From Corynebacterium hindlerae (lineage in GTDB: Bacteria; Actinomycetota; Actinomycetes; Mycobacteriales; Mycobacteriaceae): a DNA stretch of 64,000 nucleotides. Both the position numbers and the translations under genes were made by a program. This document shows, one piece after another, positions 57,019 to 64,000 of this stretch; position 1 is the stretch's first letter, and the number at the start of each line of letters is the position of its first letter. Where the stretch lies: positions 310,001 to 374,000 of the forward strand of contig NZ_CP059833.1 in NCBI RefSeq assembly GCF_014117265.1. Reading direction: 5' to 3'. The notes beneath the pieces are model-generated. The model saw nothing but the letters and a program-made list of their open reading frames with translations, was not told the DNA's origin and did no database searches.

Positions 57019-59247
57019 TTAGGCTTCGTCGCCTACTGGGACCAGGGAGATCTTGCCACGGTTGTCGATGTCGGAGATTTCGACCTGGATCTTGTCACCA
57101 ACACTCACCACGTCCTCAACCTTTTCGATGCGCTTGTTGCCACCGAGCTTGGAGATGTGGACCAGACCGTCGCGGCCTGGCAGCAGCGAGACGAATGCAC
57201 CGAAGGCGGTGGTCTTGACCACGGTGCCCAGGTAGCGCTCGCCTACCTTTGGAAGCTGTGGGTTTGCGATCGCGTTGACCTTTTCCAGTGCGGCTTCTGC
57301 TGCTTCGCCGGTACCGGAGACGTAGACGGTTCCGTCTTCCTCGATGGAGATGTCTGCGCCGGTTTCCTCGGTGATGGCGTTGATGGTCTTACCCTTAGGA
57401 CCGATCAGCTCGCCGATCTTGGACACTGGCACCTTCACGGAGGTAATGCGTGGTGCCAGTGAGTTCATCTCGTCTGGGGCGTCGATGACCTCTGCCATGG
57501 TGTCCAGGATGGTGATACGGGCGTCGCGGGCCTGTTCCAGAGCTGCGGCGAGTACCTCGGATGGGATGCCGTCAAGCTTGGTGTCTAGCTGCAGCGCGGT
57601 GACCAGTTCGCGGGTGCCGGCGACCTTGAAGTCCATGTCGCCGAAGGCATCTTCTGCACCGAGGATGTCGGTGAGAGCAACGTAGCGGGTTTCGCCGTCG
57701 ATCTCATCGGAGACCAGGCCCATGGCGATACCAGCAACAGGGGCCTTCAGTGGCACGCCGGCGTTGTACAGGGACAGCGTCGATGCGCACACCGAGCCCA
57801 TGGAGGTGGAGCCGTTGGAGCCCAGCGCCTCGGAGACCTGACGGATGGCATATGGGAAGTCCTCGCGGGAGGGGATCACTGGGACCAGTGCGCGCTCAGC
57901 AAGGGCGCCGTGGCCAATTTCACGACGCTTCGGGGAACCAACCCGGCCGGTTTCACCGGTGGAGTATGGCGGGAAGTTGTAGTGGTGGATGTAACGCTTC
58001 GACTTCTCTGGGGTCAGAGAGTCAATCTGCTGCTCCATCTTGAGCATGTCCAGGGTGGTCACGCCCATAATTTGGGTTTCGCCGCGCTCGAACAAGGAGG
58101 AGCCGTGCGCGCGTGGGATCAGGTCGACCTCAACGCCCAGGTCACGGATGTCGGTGACACCGCGGCCGTCGATACGGAAGTGGTCGGTGAGAATGCGGTG
58201 GCGGACCACAGACTTCATCACGGCGTTGTAGGCCGCGCGCACTTCCTTTGCCTCGTCCTCGTCGAACTTCTCCACGATCTCTTCCATGTGGGAGTTCGTG
58301 GCCTCTTCGCGTTCCTGCTTGCCCTTAATGGACATCAGCTTCTGGATCTTTTTCGAGGCCATCTTCTCAACATCCTTGTAGATGTCGTCCGAATAGGCCG
58401 GGAACAATGGAAACTCTTGGGTTTCCTTGGCAACGGCGTCGGCAAGCTTGGCCTGGGCGCGGCAGAGCACCTCAATAAACGGCTTGGCTGCCTCAAGGCC
58501 CTCAGCGACGACAGCCTCCGTCGGAGCCGGAGCGCCCGCCTTGACGCGGTCGATGACGCCCTCGGTGGCGCCTGCCTCAACCATCATGATGGCGACATCG
58601 TCGACGGTCTTGCGGCCGACCTTCTTGGACACGATGCGACCAGCGACAACGATCTCAAACAGCGCCTGCTCGTGCTGCTCATGGGTTGGGAATGCCACCC
58701 ACTGGCCCTTCGGATGCGCCTCGTCCGCGATCAGCGCCATGCGCACACCACCGACCGCACCGGAAACTGGCAGGCCGGACAGCTGAGTCGCGGCGGAAGC
58801 GCCGTTGATGGCGAGGACGTCGTACATGTCCTTCGGATCCATCGACAGCACCGTCACCACAACCTGAACCTCGTTACGCAGGCCCTTGACAAAGGTCGGG
58901 CGCAGCGGGCGGTCAATCAGTCGGCAGGCCAAAATTGCCTCGGTAGAAGGCCGGCCTTCACGACGGAAGAATGAGCCCGGAATGCGACCCGCAGCATACA
59001 TCCGCTCTTCCACATCCACGGTCAGCGGGAAGAAATCGAAACCTTCCCGAGGCTGATTCGACGCCGTCGTCGTCGCAAGCAGCATGGTTTCTTCATCAAG
59101 GAAAGCAGTGACCGCGCCATCAGCCTGACGAGCAAGCTGGCCAGTCTCCAGGCGAATCGTGCGGGTACCGAAATCGCCGTTATCAATGGTGGCAGTTACG
59201 CCGTAGACGCCATAGTCAGGTTCAGAATAAAATGCAACATCGCTCAT
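57019..59247 (-). CDS. pnp: Polynucleotide phosphorylase
   Basis: A 742-residue trimeric 3'-exonuclease that degrades RNA to nucleoside diphosphates, also able to polymerise. Two RNase PH cores flank a helical domain. A KH domain (about 600-660, [19 protein letters not shown]) and an S1 domain (about 672-740) follow. The start has the minus-strand gaggagaa just upstream. It is separated from rpsO by two repeat copies and a terminator. Confidence 0.97.
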   Translation of the reverse strand: MSDVAFYSEPDYGVYGVTATIDNGDFGTRTIRLETGQLARQADGAVTAFLDEETMLLATTTASNQPREGFDFFPLTVDVEERMYAAGRIPGSFFRREGRPSTEAILACRLIDRPLRPTFVKGLRNEVQVVVTVLSMDPKDMYDVLAINGASAATQLSGLPVSGAVGGVRMALIADEAHPKGQWVAFPTHEQHEQALFEIVVAGRIVSKKVGRKTVDDVAIMMVEAGATEGVIDRVKAGAPAPTEAVVAEGLEAAKPFIEVLCRAQAKLADAVAKETQEFPLFPAYSDDIYKDVEKMASKKIQKLMSIKGKQEREEATNSHMEEIVEKFDEDEAKEVRAAYNAVMKSVVRHRILTDHFRIDGRGVTDIRDLGVEVDLIPRAHGSSLFERGETQIMGVTTLDMLKMEQQIDSLTPEKSKRYIHHYNFPPYSTGETGRVGSPKRREIGHGALAERALVPVIPSREDFPYAIRQVSEALGSNGSTSMGSVCASTLSLYNAGVPLKAPVAGIAMGLVSDEIDGETRYVALTDILGAEDAFGDMDFKVAGTRELVTALQLDTKLDGIPSEVLAAALEQARDARITILDTMAEVIDAPDEMNSLAPRITSVKVPVSKIGELIGPKGKTINAITEETGADISIEEDGTVYVSGTGEAAEAALEKVNAIANPQLPKVGERYLGTVVKTTAFGAFVSLLPGRDGLVHISKLGGNKRIEKVEDVVSVGDKIQVEISDIDNRGKISLVPVGDEA

Positions 59248-59392
59248 CTAAGCGAGTTCTCCTCAAATACTTCTTTGTTTAGCGACGGTCGTCGGTGCCG
59301 TCATCTCGAGGTCCAGTTGTCAGACTGTGCTACATAATATCAGATCTGCGCACGTCAACATCGGTGTCACCGGGATTGTGATGGGGTTGCTC

Positions 59393-59492
59393 GCAAACTC
59401 GAGACCTGGAACTCGAGTCTCGGTGAATAAAACCCACTTTTTGCCCGAAACGAGCCCGCTCTACTCCCAGTCTCGAATTCCAGGACTCGCAC
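59393..59492. repeat. Nested inverted-repeat element, copy C
   Basis: A 100-bp unit. Outer arms GAGACCTGGAA (59401-59411) and TTCCAGGACTC match 10 of 11, and inner arms around TCGAGTCTCGG and CCCAGTCTCGA match 9 of 11. The AATAAAACCC centre corresponds to the CAAAAACACCC of copies A and B. With copy D it fills the pnp leader side of the 486-bp gap 59248-59733, where no gene is seen. Confidence 0.78.
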
Positions 59493-59550
59493 TTATGAGA
59501 AAACCCGCCCGTACCCCACCCCTCAGATGCCACAGCCACCCACTTCCCCC

Positions 59551-59650
59551 GCAAACTCGAGACCTGGAACTCGAGTCTCGGTGAATAAAACCCCCAAAAC
59601 CCCCGAAACTAGCCCGCACTACTCCCAGTATCGAATTCCAGGACTCGCAC
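59551..59650. repeat. Nested inverted-repeat element, copy D
   Basis: It is a direct repeat of copy C, 158 bp away, identical over the first 43 bases and nearly so at the end. The differences are in the central loop, while both arms are kept. Such loop divergence with arm conservation suggests selection on the folded form or recent duplication. Confidence 0.78.
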
Positions 59651-59684
59651 TCAACCCCAAAACCCAGGCCCCGCAAACACAACG

Positions 59685-59718
59685 AACCCCACCTGCCAAT
59701 AAATCAGCAGGTGGGGTT
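59685..59718 (-). terminator. Intrinsic terminator of rpsO
   Basis: AACCCCACCTGC (59685-59696) and GCAGGTGGGGTT (59707-59718) form a perfect 12-bp stem with a 10-base loop, 15 bp after the rpsO stop. The following minus-strand run is TTCGTTGTG, so partial read-through to pnp is possible. Confidence 0.82.
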
Positions 59719-59733
59719 TGCCGTGAAAAAGTC

Positions 59734-60003
59734 TTATCGACGCAGGCCGAGGCGACCGATCAGGTCACGGTAACGCTCGACGTTGTTGTCAGCGAGGTAC
59801 TTCAGCAGGCCCTTGCGGCGACCAACGAGAAGCAGCAGGCCACGACGGGAGTGGTGGTCGTGCTTGTGGAACTTCAGGTGCTCGGTCAGGATCTGGATGC
59901 GCTTGGTCAGCATTGCAACCTGAGCCTCTGGGGAGCCGGTGTCGGTCTCGTGCAGGCCGTACTCGGCCAGGATTTCCTTCTTCTGCTCAGTGGTAAGAGC
60001 CAT
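59734..60003 (-). CDS. rpsO: 30S ribosomal protein S15
   Basis: An 89-residue S15 that binds 16S rRNA and the central domain of the small subunit. [28 protein letters not shown] (residues 43-70 in part) is the conserved RNA-binding block. rpsO lies upstream of pnp, as in most bacteria. Confidence 0.98.
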   Translation of the reverse strand: MALTTEQKKEILAEYGLHETDTGSPEAQVAMLTKRIQILTEHLKFHKHDHHSRRGLLLLVGRRKGLLKYLADNNVERYRDLIGRLGLRR

Positions 60004-60134
60004 GGAGTGTTCTCCTCGTAGTTATTTCAGTCCGCATGAAAAATCGCCTTGCTGCTCAGAAAGCCAAGACGGGTTGAACTGCTGCGAACCGCAGTACAGA
60101 CCACGGTGCAATCTACCACGTGCAGGCCGGAAAA

Positions 60135-61070
60135 TTAAAATCCCGCCACTAAATTTCGGAGACGAGTTACGAAGGTGGTGTGGAATCGCTCTGATTCTAC
60201 GCCGACGGCAACGCGCGAGGTGGCCCCTTCTGGCCCTACTCGATCCCCAGCGCCGATGGTGCGTCCTCGGGTGGGTTCAGTGAGATCCACTGTCAGGTGA
60301 AGTGGCAGGCACATGACCAGGGTGGGGTCTACTGCTACTGCTGCTGCGAGGGGATCGTGCAGCGCGCAGCCTCCGAGGTGGGGCGCGGTGGTTGCGTAGG
60401 CGCCGATGTAGTAATCGGCGATGTCTGCGAGCAGGTCACCTGGAGTTGATAGCCCACGCCACTCTGCGGTGTCTGCGCGGGTGAGCACGGCTTGGTGAGT
60501 GACGTCGTGGCCGATCATGGTCACATCCATTTCGGATCGGAAGACTATGTCAGCGGCTTCTGGGTCTTGGTAGATGTTGGCCTCACTCCACGGGGTGACG
60601 TTTCCGGGGACGGTGAGTGCTCCTCCCATGACTACTACTTGAGCGCGGGTGAAGTCGGGCGCGAGCTGTACCGCGTCAGCGATGTTGGTCAGGGGCCCTG
60701 TGGCGACGATGATCAGGTCCGGGTGCTCGCGCGCCGCCTCGACCAGGAATGGGGCGGCCTCCCCCGCTGCGTCGGATTCGGCTGGTGGCAGGACGACGCC
60801 GCCGACGCCGTTGTCGCCGTGGATGAAGCGGGAAATCGGTAGCACCTCAAACGAGGTTGCGGTCAGGGCATGGGGCCTGCCGGCGTACACCGGGATGTCG
60901 CTGCGCCCAAGCATTGCGAGCAATGCCCGGGTATTGGCCACGCCTTCTTCGACCGTCACATTGCCAAATGTGCCAGTGACAGCGAGAAGTTCCACTTCCG
61001 GTGAGGCCAGAATGTAGGCAAGGGCGAGGGCGTCGTCAATGCCGGTGTCGAGGTCGAGGATTACTTTCAT
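60135..61070 (-). CDS. Inosine/uridine-preferring nucleoside hydrolase
   Basis: A 311-residue nucleoside hydrolase that splits ribonucleosides to base and ribose. The Ca2+-binding N-terminal DLDTGIDDAL (Asp6, Asp8, Asp12, Asp13) and the VVMGGALTVPGN loop are diagnostic. Substrate preference is not readable. Its start overlaps the ribF stop by 4 bp (ATGA), placing it in the ribF transcript. Confidence 0.92.
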   Translation of the reverse strand: MKVILDLDTGIDDALALAYILASPEVELLAVTGTFGNVTVEEGVANTRALLAMLGRSDIPVYAGRPHALTATSFEVLPISRFIHGDNGVGGVVLPPAESDAAGEAAPFLVEAAREHPDLIIVATGPLTNIADAVQLAPDFTRAQVVVMGGALTVPGNVTPWSEANIYQDPEAADIVFRSEMDVTMIGHDVTHQAVLTRADTAEWRGLSTPGDLLADIADYYIGAYATTAPHLGGCALHDPLAAAVAVDPTLVMCLPLHLTVDLTEPTRGRTIGAGDRVGPEGATSRVAVGVESERFHTTFVTRLRNLVAGF

Positions 61071-62023
61071 TTCAGGATCTCGCGGGTCCGGGCGACGTCG
61101 TTATGCATTGCCGCTAACAGTTCATCAACAGACTCGAACTTCTTCATTCCTCGCACGCGCTCCACAAAGAGCACGGTGCAGTCGTGTCCGTAAAGGTCAG
61201 CGTGTTGGTCGAGGATGTAGGTCTCCACGCTGCGTCGGGTGTCGCCGAAGGTAGGGTTGGTCCCCACCGAAATTGCGGCTGGGTAGCGGACTCCGCGTTC
61301 CATGTCCCCTTGGATCGGCGCGGTGGAGCCGATAACAAACCAACCTGCGTACACACCGTCCGTGGGCAGCGCTCGCTTTTGTGGGAAATACATGTTGGCC
61401 GTCGGAAAGCCCAGCTCTTTGCCGCCGCGACCGGCGCCACGCACGACAGTTTCGGTGACAGAGTACGGCCGGCCGAGCACCTTGGCAGCTGCGGCGACGT
61501 TGCCTTCGGACAGGAAGCGGCGCACGGTGCTGGAAGAACAGCGAACTCCAGAGTCCGTCAGCAATGGCATAACAACCACGTCAACGCCGTACTTCGCGCC
61601 CAGCTCCTGCAGGGTATCCGTGTTACCGGCGGCGCGCTGGCCAAAGGTGAAATTAGCACCGACGATCACGACGGCCGCCTTCAGAGTATCCACGAGCACG
61701 GAGGTAAAGAACTCTTCCGGGGTGAGCTGCGCTAGGTCGCGGGTGAATGGCAGGGCCAGCATGGCGTCAATGCCGAGGTCGGAGACCATCGCTGCCCGTT
61801 CTTCCATGGTGCCGAGCATCGGTGGCATCTTGTCAGGGCGAATCACAGCCGCCGGGTGCGGGTCGAAGGTCATGAGCACGCTCGGCAGGTTCAGCTCCCG
61901 GGCCCGCGCGGTTGCCTCCGTGATCAGGCTTTGGTGCCCACGGTGTACGCCGTCGAACACGCCGATGGTGACCACGCTGCGGGTCGCTACTGACACTTGC
62001 TCTAGTCCTTGCCAAATATCCAC
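61067..62023 (-). CDS. ribF: Bifunctional riboflavin kinase / FAD synthetase
   Basis: A 318-residue enzyme making FMN and then FAD. The N-terminal nucleotidyltransferase carries GVFDGVHRGHQSLI at residues 22-35, and the C-terminal kinase domain carries GKELGFPTANM. It diverges from truB with a 29-bp gap, the same order as in C. glutamicum. Confidence 0.96.
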   Translation of the reverse strand: MDIWQGLEQVSVATRSVVTIGVFDGVHRGHQSLITEATARARELNLPSVLMTFDPHPAAVIRPDKMPPMLGTMEERAAMVSDLGIDAMLALPFTRDLAQLTPEEFFTSVLVDTLKAAVVIVGANFTFGQRAAGNTDTLQELGAKYGVDVVVMPLLTDSGVRCSSSTVRRFLSEGNVAAAAKVLGRPYSVTETVVRGAGRGGKELGFPTANMYFPQKRALPTDGVYAGWFVIGSTAPIQGDMERGVRYPAAISVGTNPTFGDTRRSVETYILDQHADLYGHDCTVLFVERVRGMKKFESVDELLAAMHNDVARTREILK

Positions 62024-62040
62024 TGCACTAGATTACGTCA

Positions 62041-62046
62041 TATGCT
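62041..62046 (+). promoter_or_regulatory. -10 box of truB, leaderless candidate
   Basis: TATGCT ends 6 bp before the truB ATG, in the narrow gap to the divergent ribF. No Shine-Dalgarno is present. Confidence 0.4.
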
Positions 62047-62052
62047 TGAGCA

Positions 62053-62943
62053 ATGACTGACTTGCTCGACCGTTCTGGACTTGTGATCGTGGATAAGCCC
62101 GCGGGGATGACATCGCATGATGTGATCGCGCGGCTGCGGCGCTTCTTTGGCACCCGGAAAGTGGGCCACTCCGGCACCTTGGATCCGATGGCTACTGGTG
62201 TGCTTGTGGTCGGCTTGGAACGTGGCACCAAATTCCTGGCGCACCTGGTGACGGACACCAAAACGTATCAGGCGACGATCCGCCTCGGCCAGTCCACAAC
62301 GACTGATGACAAGGAAGGCGAGGTCCTTACCACTACCCCATCCCACGCCAGCGTCGAGGATATTACGGCCGAGGTGGCGAAACTGACGGGCGAGATCATG
62401 CAGCGCCCCAGCTCGGTGAGCGCGATCAAGATCAACGGCAAGCGCGCCCACGAGCTGGTACGCGCCGGTGAGAAGGTGGAGATCCCGGAGCGTCCCGTGA
62501 CGGTGCATCGCTTTGACATTCTGGATATCCGCCAGGAGGGCGACTTCCAAGATATTGATGTGGAGGTGTTCTGCTCCTCGGGCACGTACATCCGTTCGCT
62601 CGCCCGCGATCTGGGGGCGGCGCTGGGCGTCGGTGGGCACCTGACGGCGCTGCGTCGCACGACGGTGGGTCCGTACACCTTGGACGACGCACAGACGTTA
62701 GAGCAGCTGGAGGACACTCCCCGCCTGTCGCTGTCCCTGGATCAGGCGTTGGCGAAAGGGTTCCCGGTGCTTGAAGTGACGCAGCAGGAGGGCGCGGATT
62801 TGGCGATGGGTAAATGGCTCGCCCCGCGTGGTGTGAAGGGGGTGCATGCGGCGGTCACGCCGGAGGGGCATGCGGTGGCGTTGGTGAAAGAAAAAGGCAA
62901 GCGCTTATCGACGGTCTTTGTCGCCCGACCCTCGACCCTCTAA
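62053..62943 (+). CDS. truB: tRNA pseudouridine-55 synthase
   Basis: A 296-residue enzyme that isomerises U55 in the T-loop of tRNAs. The catalytic aspartate is Asp44 in HSGTLDPMATG, followed by the RRTTVGPYTL block. A C-terminal PUA-like region is short. Its 3' end overlaps the phosphopantetheinyl transferase gene by 4 bp, convergent. Confidence 0.96.
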   Translation: MTDLLDRSGLVIVDKPAGMTSHDVIARLRRFFGTRKVGHSGTLDPMATGVLVVGLERGTKFLAHLVTDTKTYQATIRLGQSTTTDDKEGEVLTTTPSHASVEDITAEVAKLTGEIMQRPSSVSAIKINGKRAHELVRAGEKVEIPERPVTVHRFDILDIRQEGDFQDIDVEVFCSSGTYIRSLARDLGAALGVGGHLTALRRTTVGPYTLDDAQTLEQLEDTPRLSLSLDQALAKGFPVLEVTQQEGADLAMGKWLAPRGVKGVHAAVTPEGHAVALVKEKGKRLSTVFVARPSTL

Positions 62944-63596
62944 GACACCGCGGTGGTGGCGATCACGTAGCCGTCCTTGATCGCCCAACGCCCGGAGATA
63001 AATGGCACCGGTGTCGGCCTGACCAGCAGGTATGAGACGAAAGTACCGTCGTCCCGCAGGTCAATCTCGGCCTGCTCAAAGCCGAGCCAACGGTGCGTCA
63101 ACGGGAACCACGCTTTGTAGGTGGCTTCCTTGGCGCAGAACAGCAGGCGATCGGCGCAGTCCACGCCGTTGCCTTTCAGCCGTTCGAGTTGGGCGTGTTC
63201 CCCATCGCGCGCGATCGAGCCCAGCACCCCGGTGGGTAGGGGTTCGGCGGGTTCGGCGTCGAGTCCCATGGAACGCACCAGCAGCCGCGGTGCGACGACG
63301 GCCGCCCGGAATCCATCGGTGTGGGTCAGAGATCCGCTGACTGAGGCCGGCCACAGCGGCATTCCACGTTCACCGCGCAGGATCGGCGCGCCGGTATCAC
63401 GACCGAGCTCTTTGAGGGCTTGGTGGGCGCACCAGCGGGCATCGCCAAATTCAGCTTTCCGCACGTCCAGGGAGTGCGCCACCAGCGCGCGCTCCAGCGG
63501 GTGCAGGTGGTGGAAGTGATCCAGGGCGTGTTCCGGTTCCCCGGTGCGGAACGTGCAGAATTTCGCCGATGGTGGAAACAGGGAGCTATCCAGCAT
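62940..63596 (-). CDS. 4'-Phosphopantetheinyl transferase (PptT/EntD type)
   Basis: A 218-residue enzyme that attaches the phosphopantetheine arm to acyl-carrier domains of fatty acid and mycolate synthases. The Mg2+-site GLDAEPAEPL and the FCAKEATYKAW motif (K-E-x3-Y-K) are present. The ATG at 63596 fits the family. The open frame upstream overlaps the phosphoesterase gene. Overlap with that gene is 11 bp, so they are coupled. Confidence 0.93.
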   Translation of the reverse strand: MLDSSLFPPSAKFCTFRTGEPEHALDHFHHLHPLERALVAHSLDVRKAEFGDARWCAHQALKELGRDTGAPILRGERGMPLWPASVSGSLTHTDGFRAAVVAPRLLVRSMGLDAEPAEPLPTGVLGSIARDGEHAQLERLKGNGVDCADRLLFCAKEATYKAWFPLTHRWLGFEQAEIDLRDDGTFVSYLLVRPTPVPFISGRWAIKDGYVIATTAVS

Positions 63597-64000
63597 GTTC
63601 CACCTCCAGCACTGGGTATGGCCACGGGCGGTCCGGCGGGTAGGACTCCCATTCCCGCGGATAGCCGAGGGAGACCTCAATGTGGGGAATCCCAGCGACT
63701 TCGGTGATGCCCGGCATGTGCAGGTGCCCGAAAATGACCTGTTCAGCGCCGTAGCGCTGCGCCCAGGTTCTGGTGTGGCGGGTACCGCACCACAACCCGA
63801 TTTCCGGCCACGGCATCTTCCCAATCGGTTCGTACACCAACGGCCAGTGGTTAATCAGAATGGTGGGTCCACTGACGCGACCGAGTCGCTTGATGGAATA
63901 CGCGAGCCGGTCCCAGCACCAGGCCCGCACATCCACGAAGGGTTTGATGGCAAACTCGTCCGTCATCACCACTTGGACGTCGTGGGCGGCCTGGACGGCC
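63586..64000 (-). CDS. Metallophosphoesterase, C-terminal part (cut by window)
   Basis: The last ~137 residues of a calcineurin-like phosphoesterase. INHWPLV and GHLHMPG (the terminal His-metal motif) are visible. The frame is still open at the window edge. In other actinobacteria this gene precedes the phosphopantetheinyl transferase and truB. The catalytic N-terminal half is outside the window. Confidence 0.85.
   Translation of the reverse strand, partial: AVQAAHDVQVVMTDEFAIKPFVDVRAWCWDRLAYSIKRLGRVSGPTILINHWPLVYEPIGKMPWPEIGLWCGTRHTRTWAQRYGAEQVIFGHLHMPGITEVAGIPHIEVSLGYPREWESYPPDRPWPYPVLEVEHAG

Noticed and set aside
59393..59650. Direct repeats considered as a CRISPR array
   Set aside because: Only two units of 100 bp with a 58-bp gap, each internally palindromic, and no cas genes nearby.

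Overview
The window is chromosomal DNA from a Corynebacterium of moderately high GC content, not the C. glutamicum type sequence. Three things point to this genus. A dtxR gene encodes a 226-residue protein with every DtxR metal ligand in place. The gene order is the corynebacterial backbone sigB-dtxR-galE, oxyR-hrpA-nrdR-divS-lexA-sugR-ptsI-fruRK-ptsF-ptsH, gluABCD-recX-recA, pspA-clgR-cinA-pgsA, ftsK-rnj-dapA-thyX-dapB-pnp-rpsO-ribF-truB. The miaB / four-helix membrane protein / DUF349 / LigB-like / miaA cluster matches the order remembered from mycobacteria. No tRNA, rRNA, CRISPR array or prophage was seen.

Layout. 1-4.9 kb: a methyltransferase, dtd, sigB behind a SigH-like promoter, dtxR and galE. 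4.9-14.9 kb: DUF4192, PAC2, a DUF3516 helicase, oxyR and hrpA. 14.9-16.7 kb: nrdR and the SOS pair divS/lexA around a cluster of LexA half-sites. 17-24.7 kb: a sugar-PTS island in which two DeoR-regulator/PfkB-kinase pairs (sugR-kinase and fruR-fruK) flank ptsI, followed by ptsF and ptsH. 24.7-35.6 kb: uraA, hflX, two unknown genes, miaA and miaB, with dapF absent from its usual place. 35.7-39 kb: the glutamate ABC importer gluABCD. 39.1-42.5 kb: recX-recA with an IS3-family element inserted directly upstream of the recA SOS operator. 42.6-44.5 kb: the biotin ECF transporter bioYMN. 44.7-48.6 kb: pspA, clgR, cinA, pgsA, a YCII protein and a TerC exporter behind a yybP-ykoY-type manganese riboswitch. 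48.6-60 kb: ftsK, RNase J, the lysine/thymidylate operon dapB-thyX-dapA-rnj, pnp and rpsO. 60-64 kb: nucleoside hydrolase, ribF, truB, a phosphopantetheinyl transferase and a partial phosphoesterase.

How the genes work together. sugR, fruR, ptsI, ptsF, ptsH and fruK form a fructose uptake and phosphorylation module. The SOS genes (lexA, divS, recA-recX) carry TCGAA/TTCGA operators. dapA and dapB feed lysine and cell-wall diaminopimelate, and RNase J with PNPase serve RNA turnover. Several genes have a -10 box 5-8 nt from the start codon and no Shine-Dalgarno, suggesting leaderless mRNAs.

The least explained material is intergenic. One family of about 100-bp elements with two nested inverted repeats has four copies (44.5, 51.5, 59.4 and 59.6 kb). 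A second repeated pair is at 33.1-33.4 kb, and a single long imperfect palindrome is at 56.9 kb. These repeats, the two-state riboswitch leader and the nonsense-interrupted IS are the main leads. No complete undescribed multi-gene system was found.
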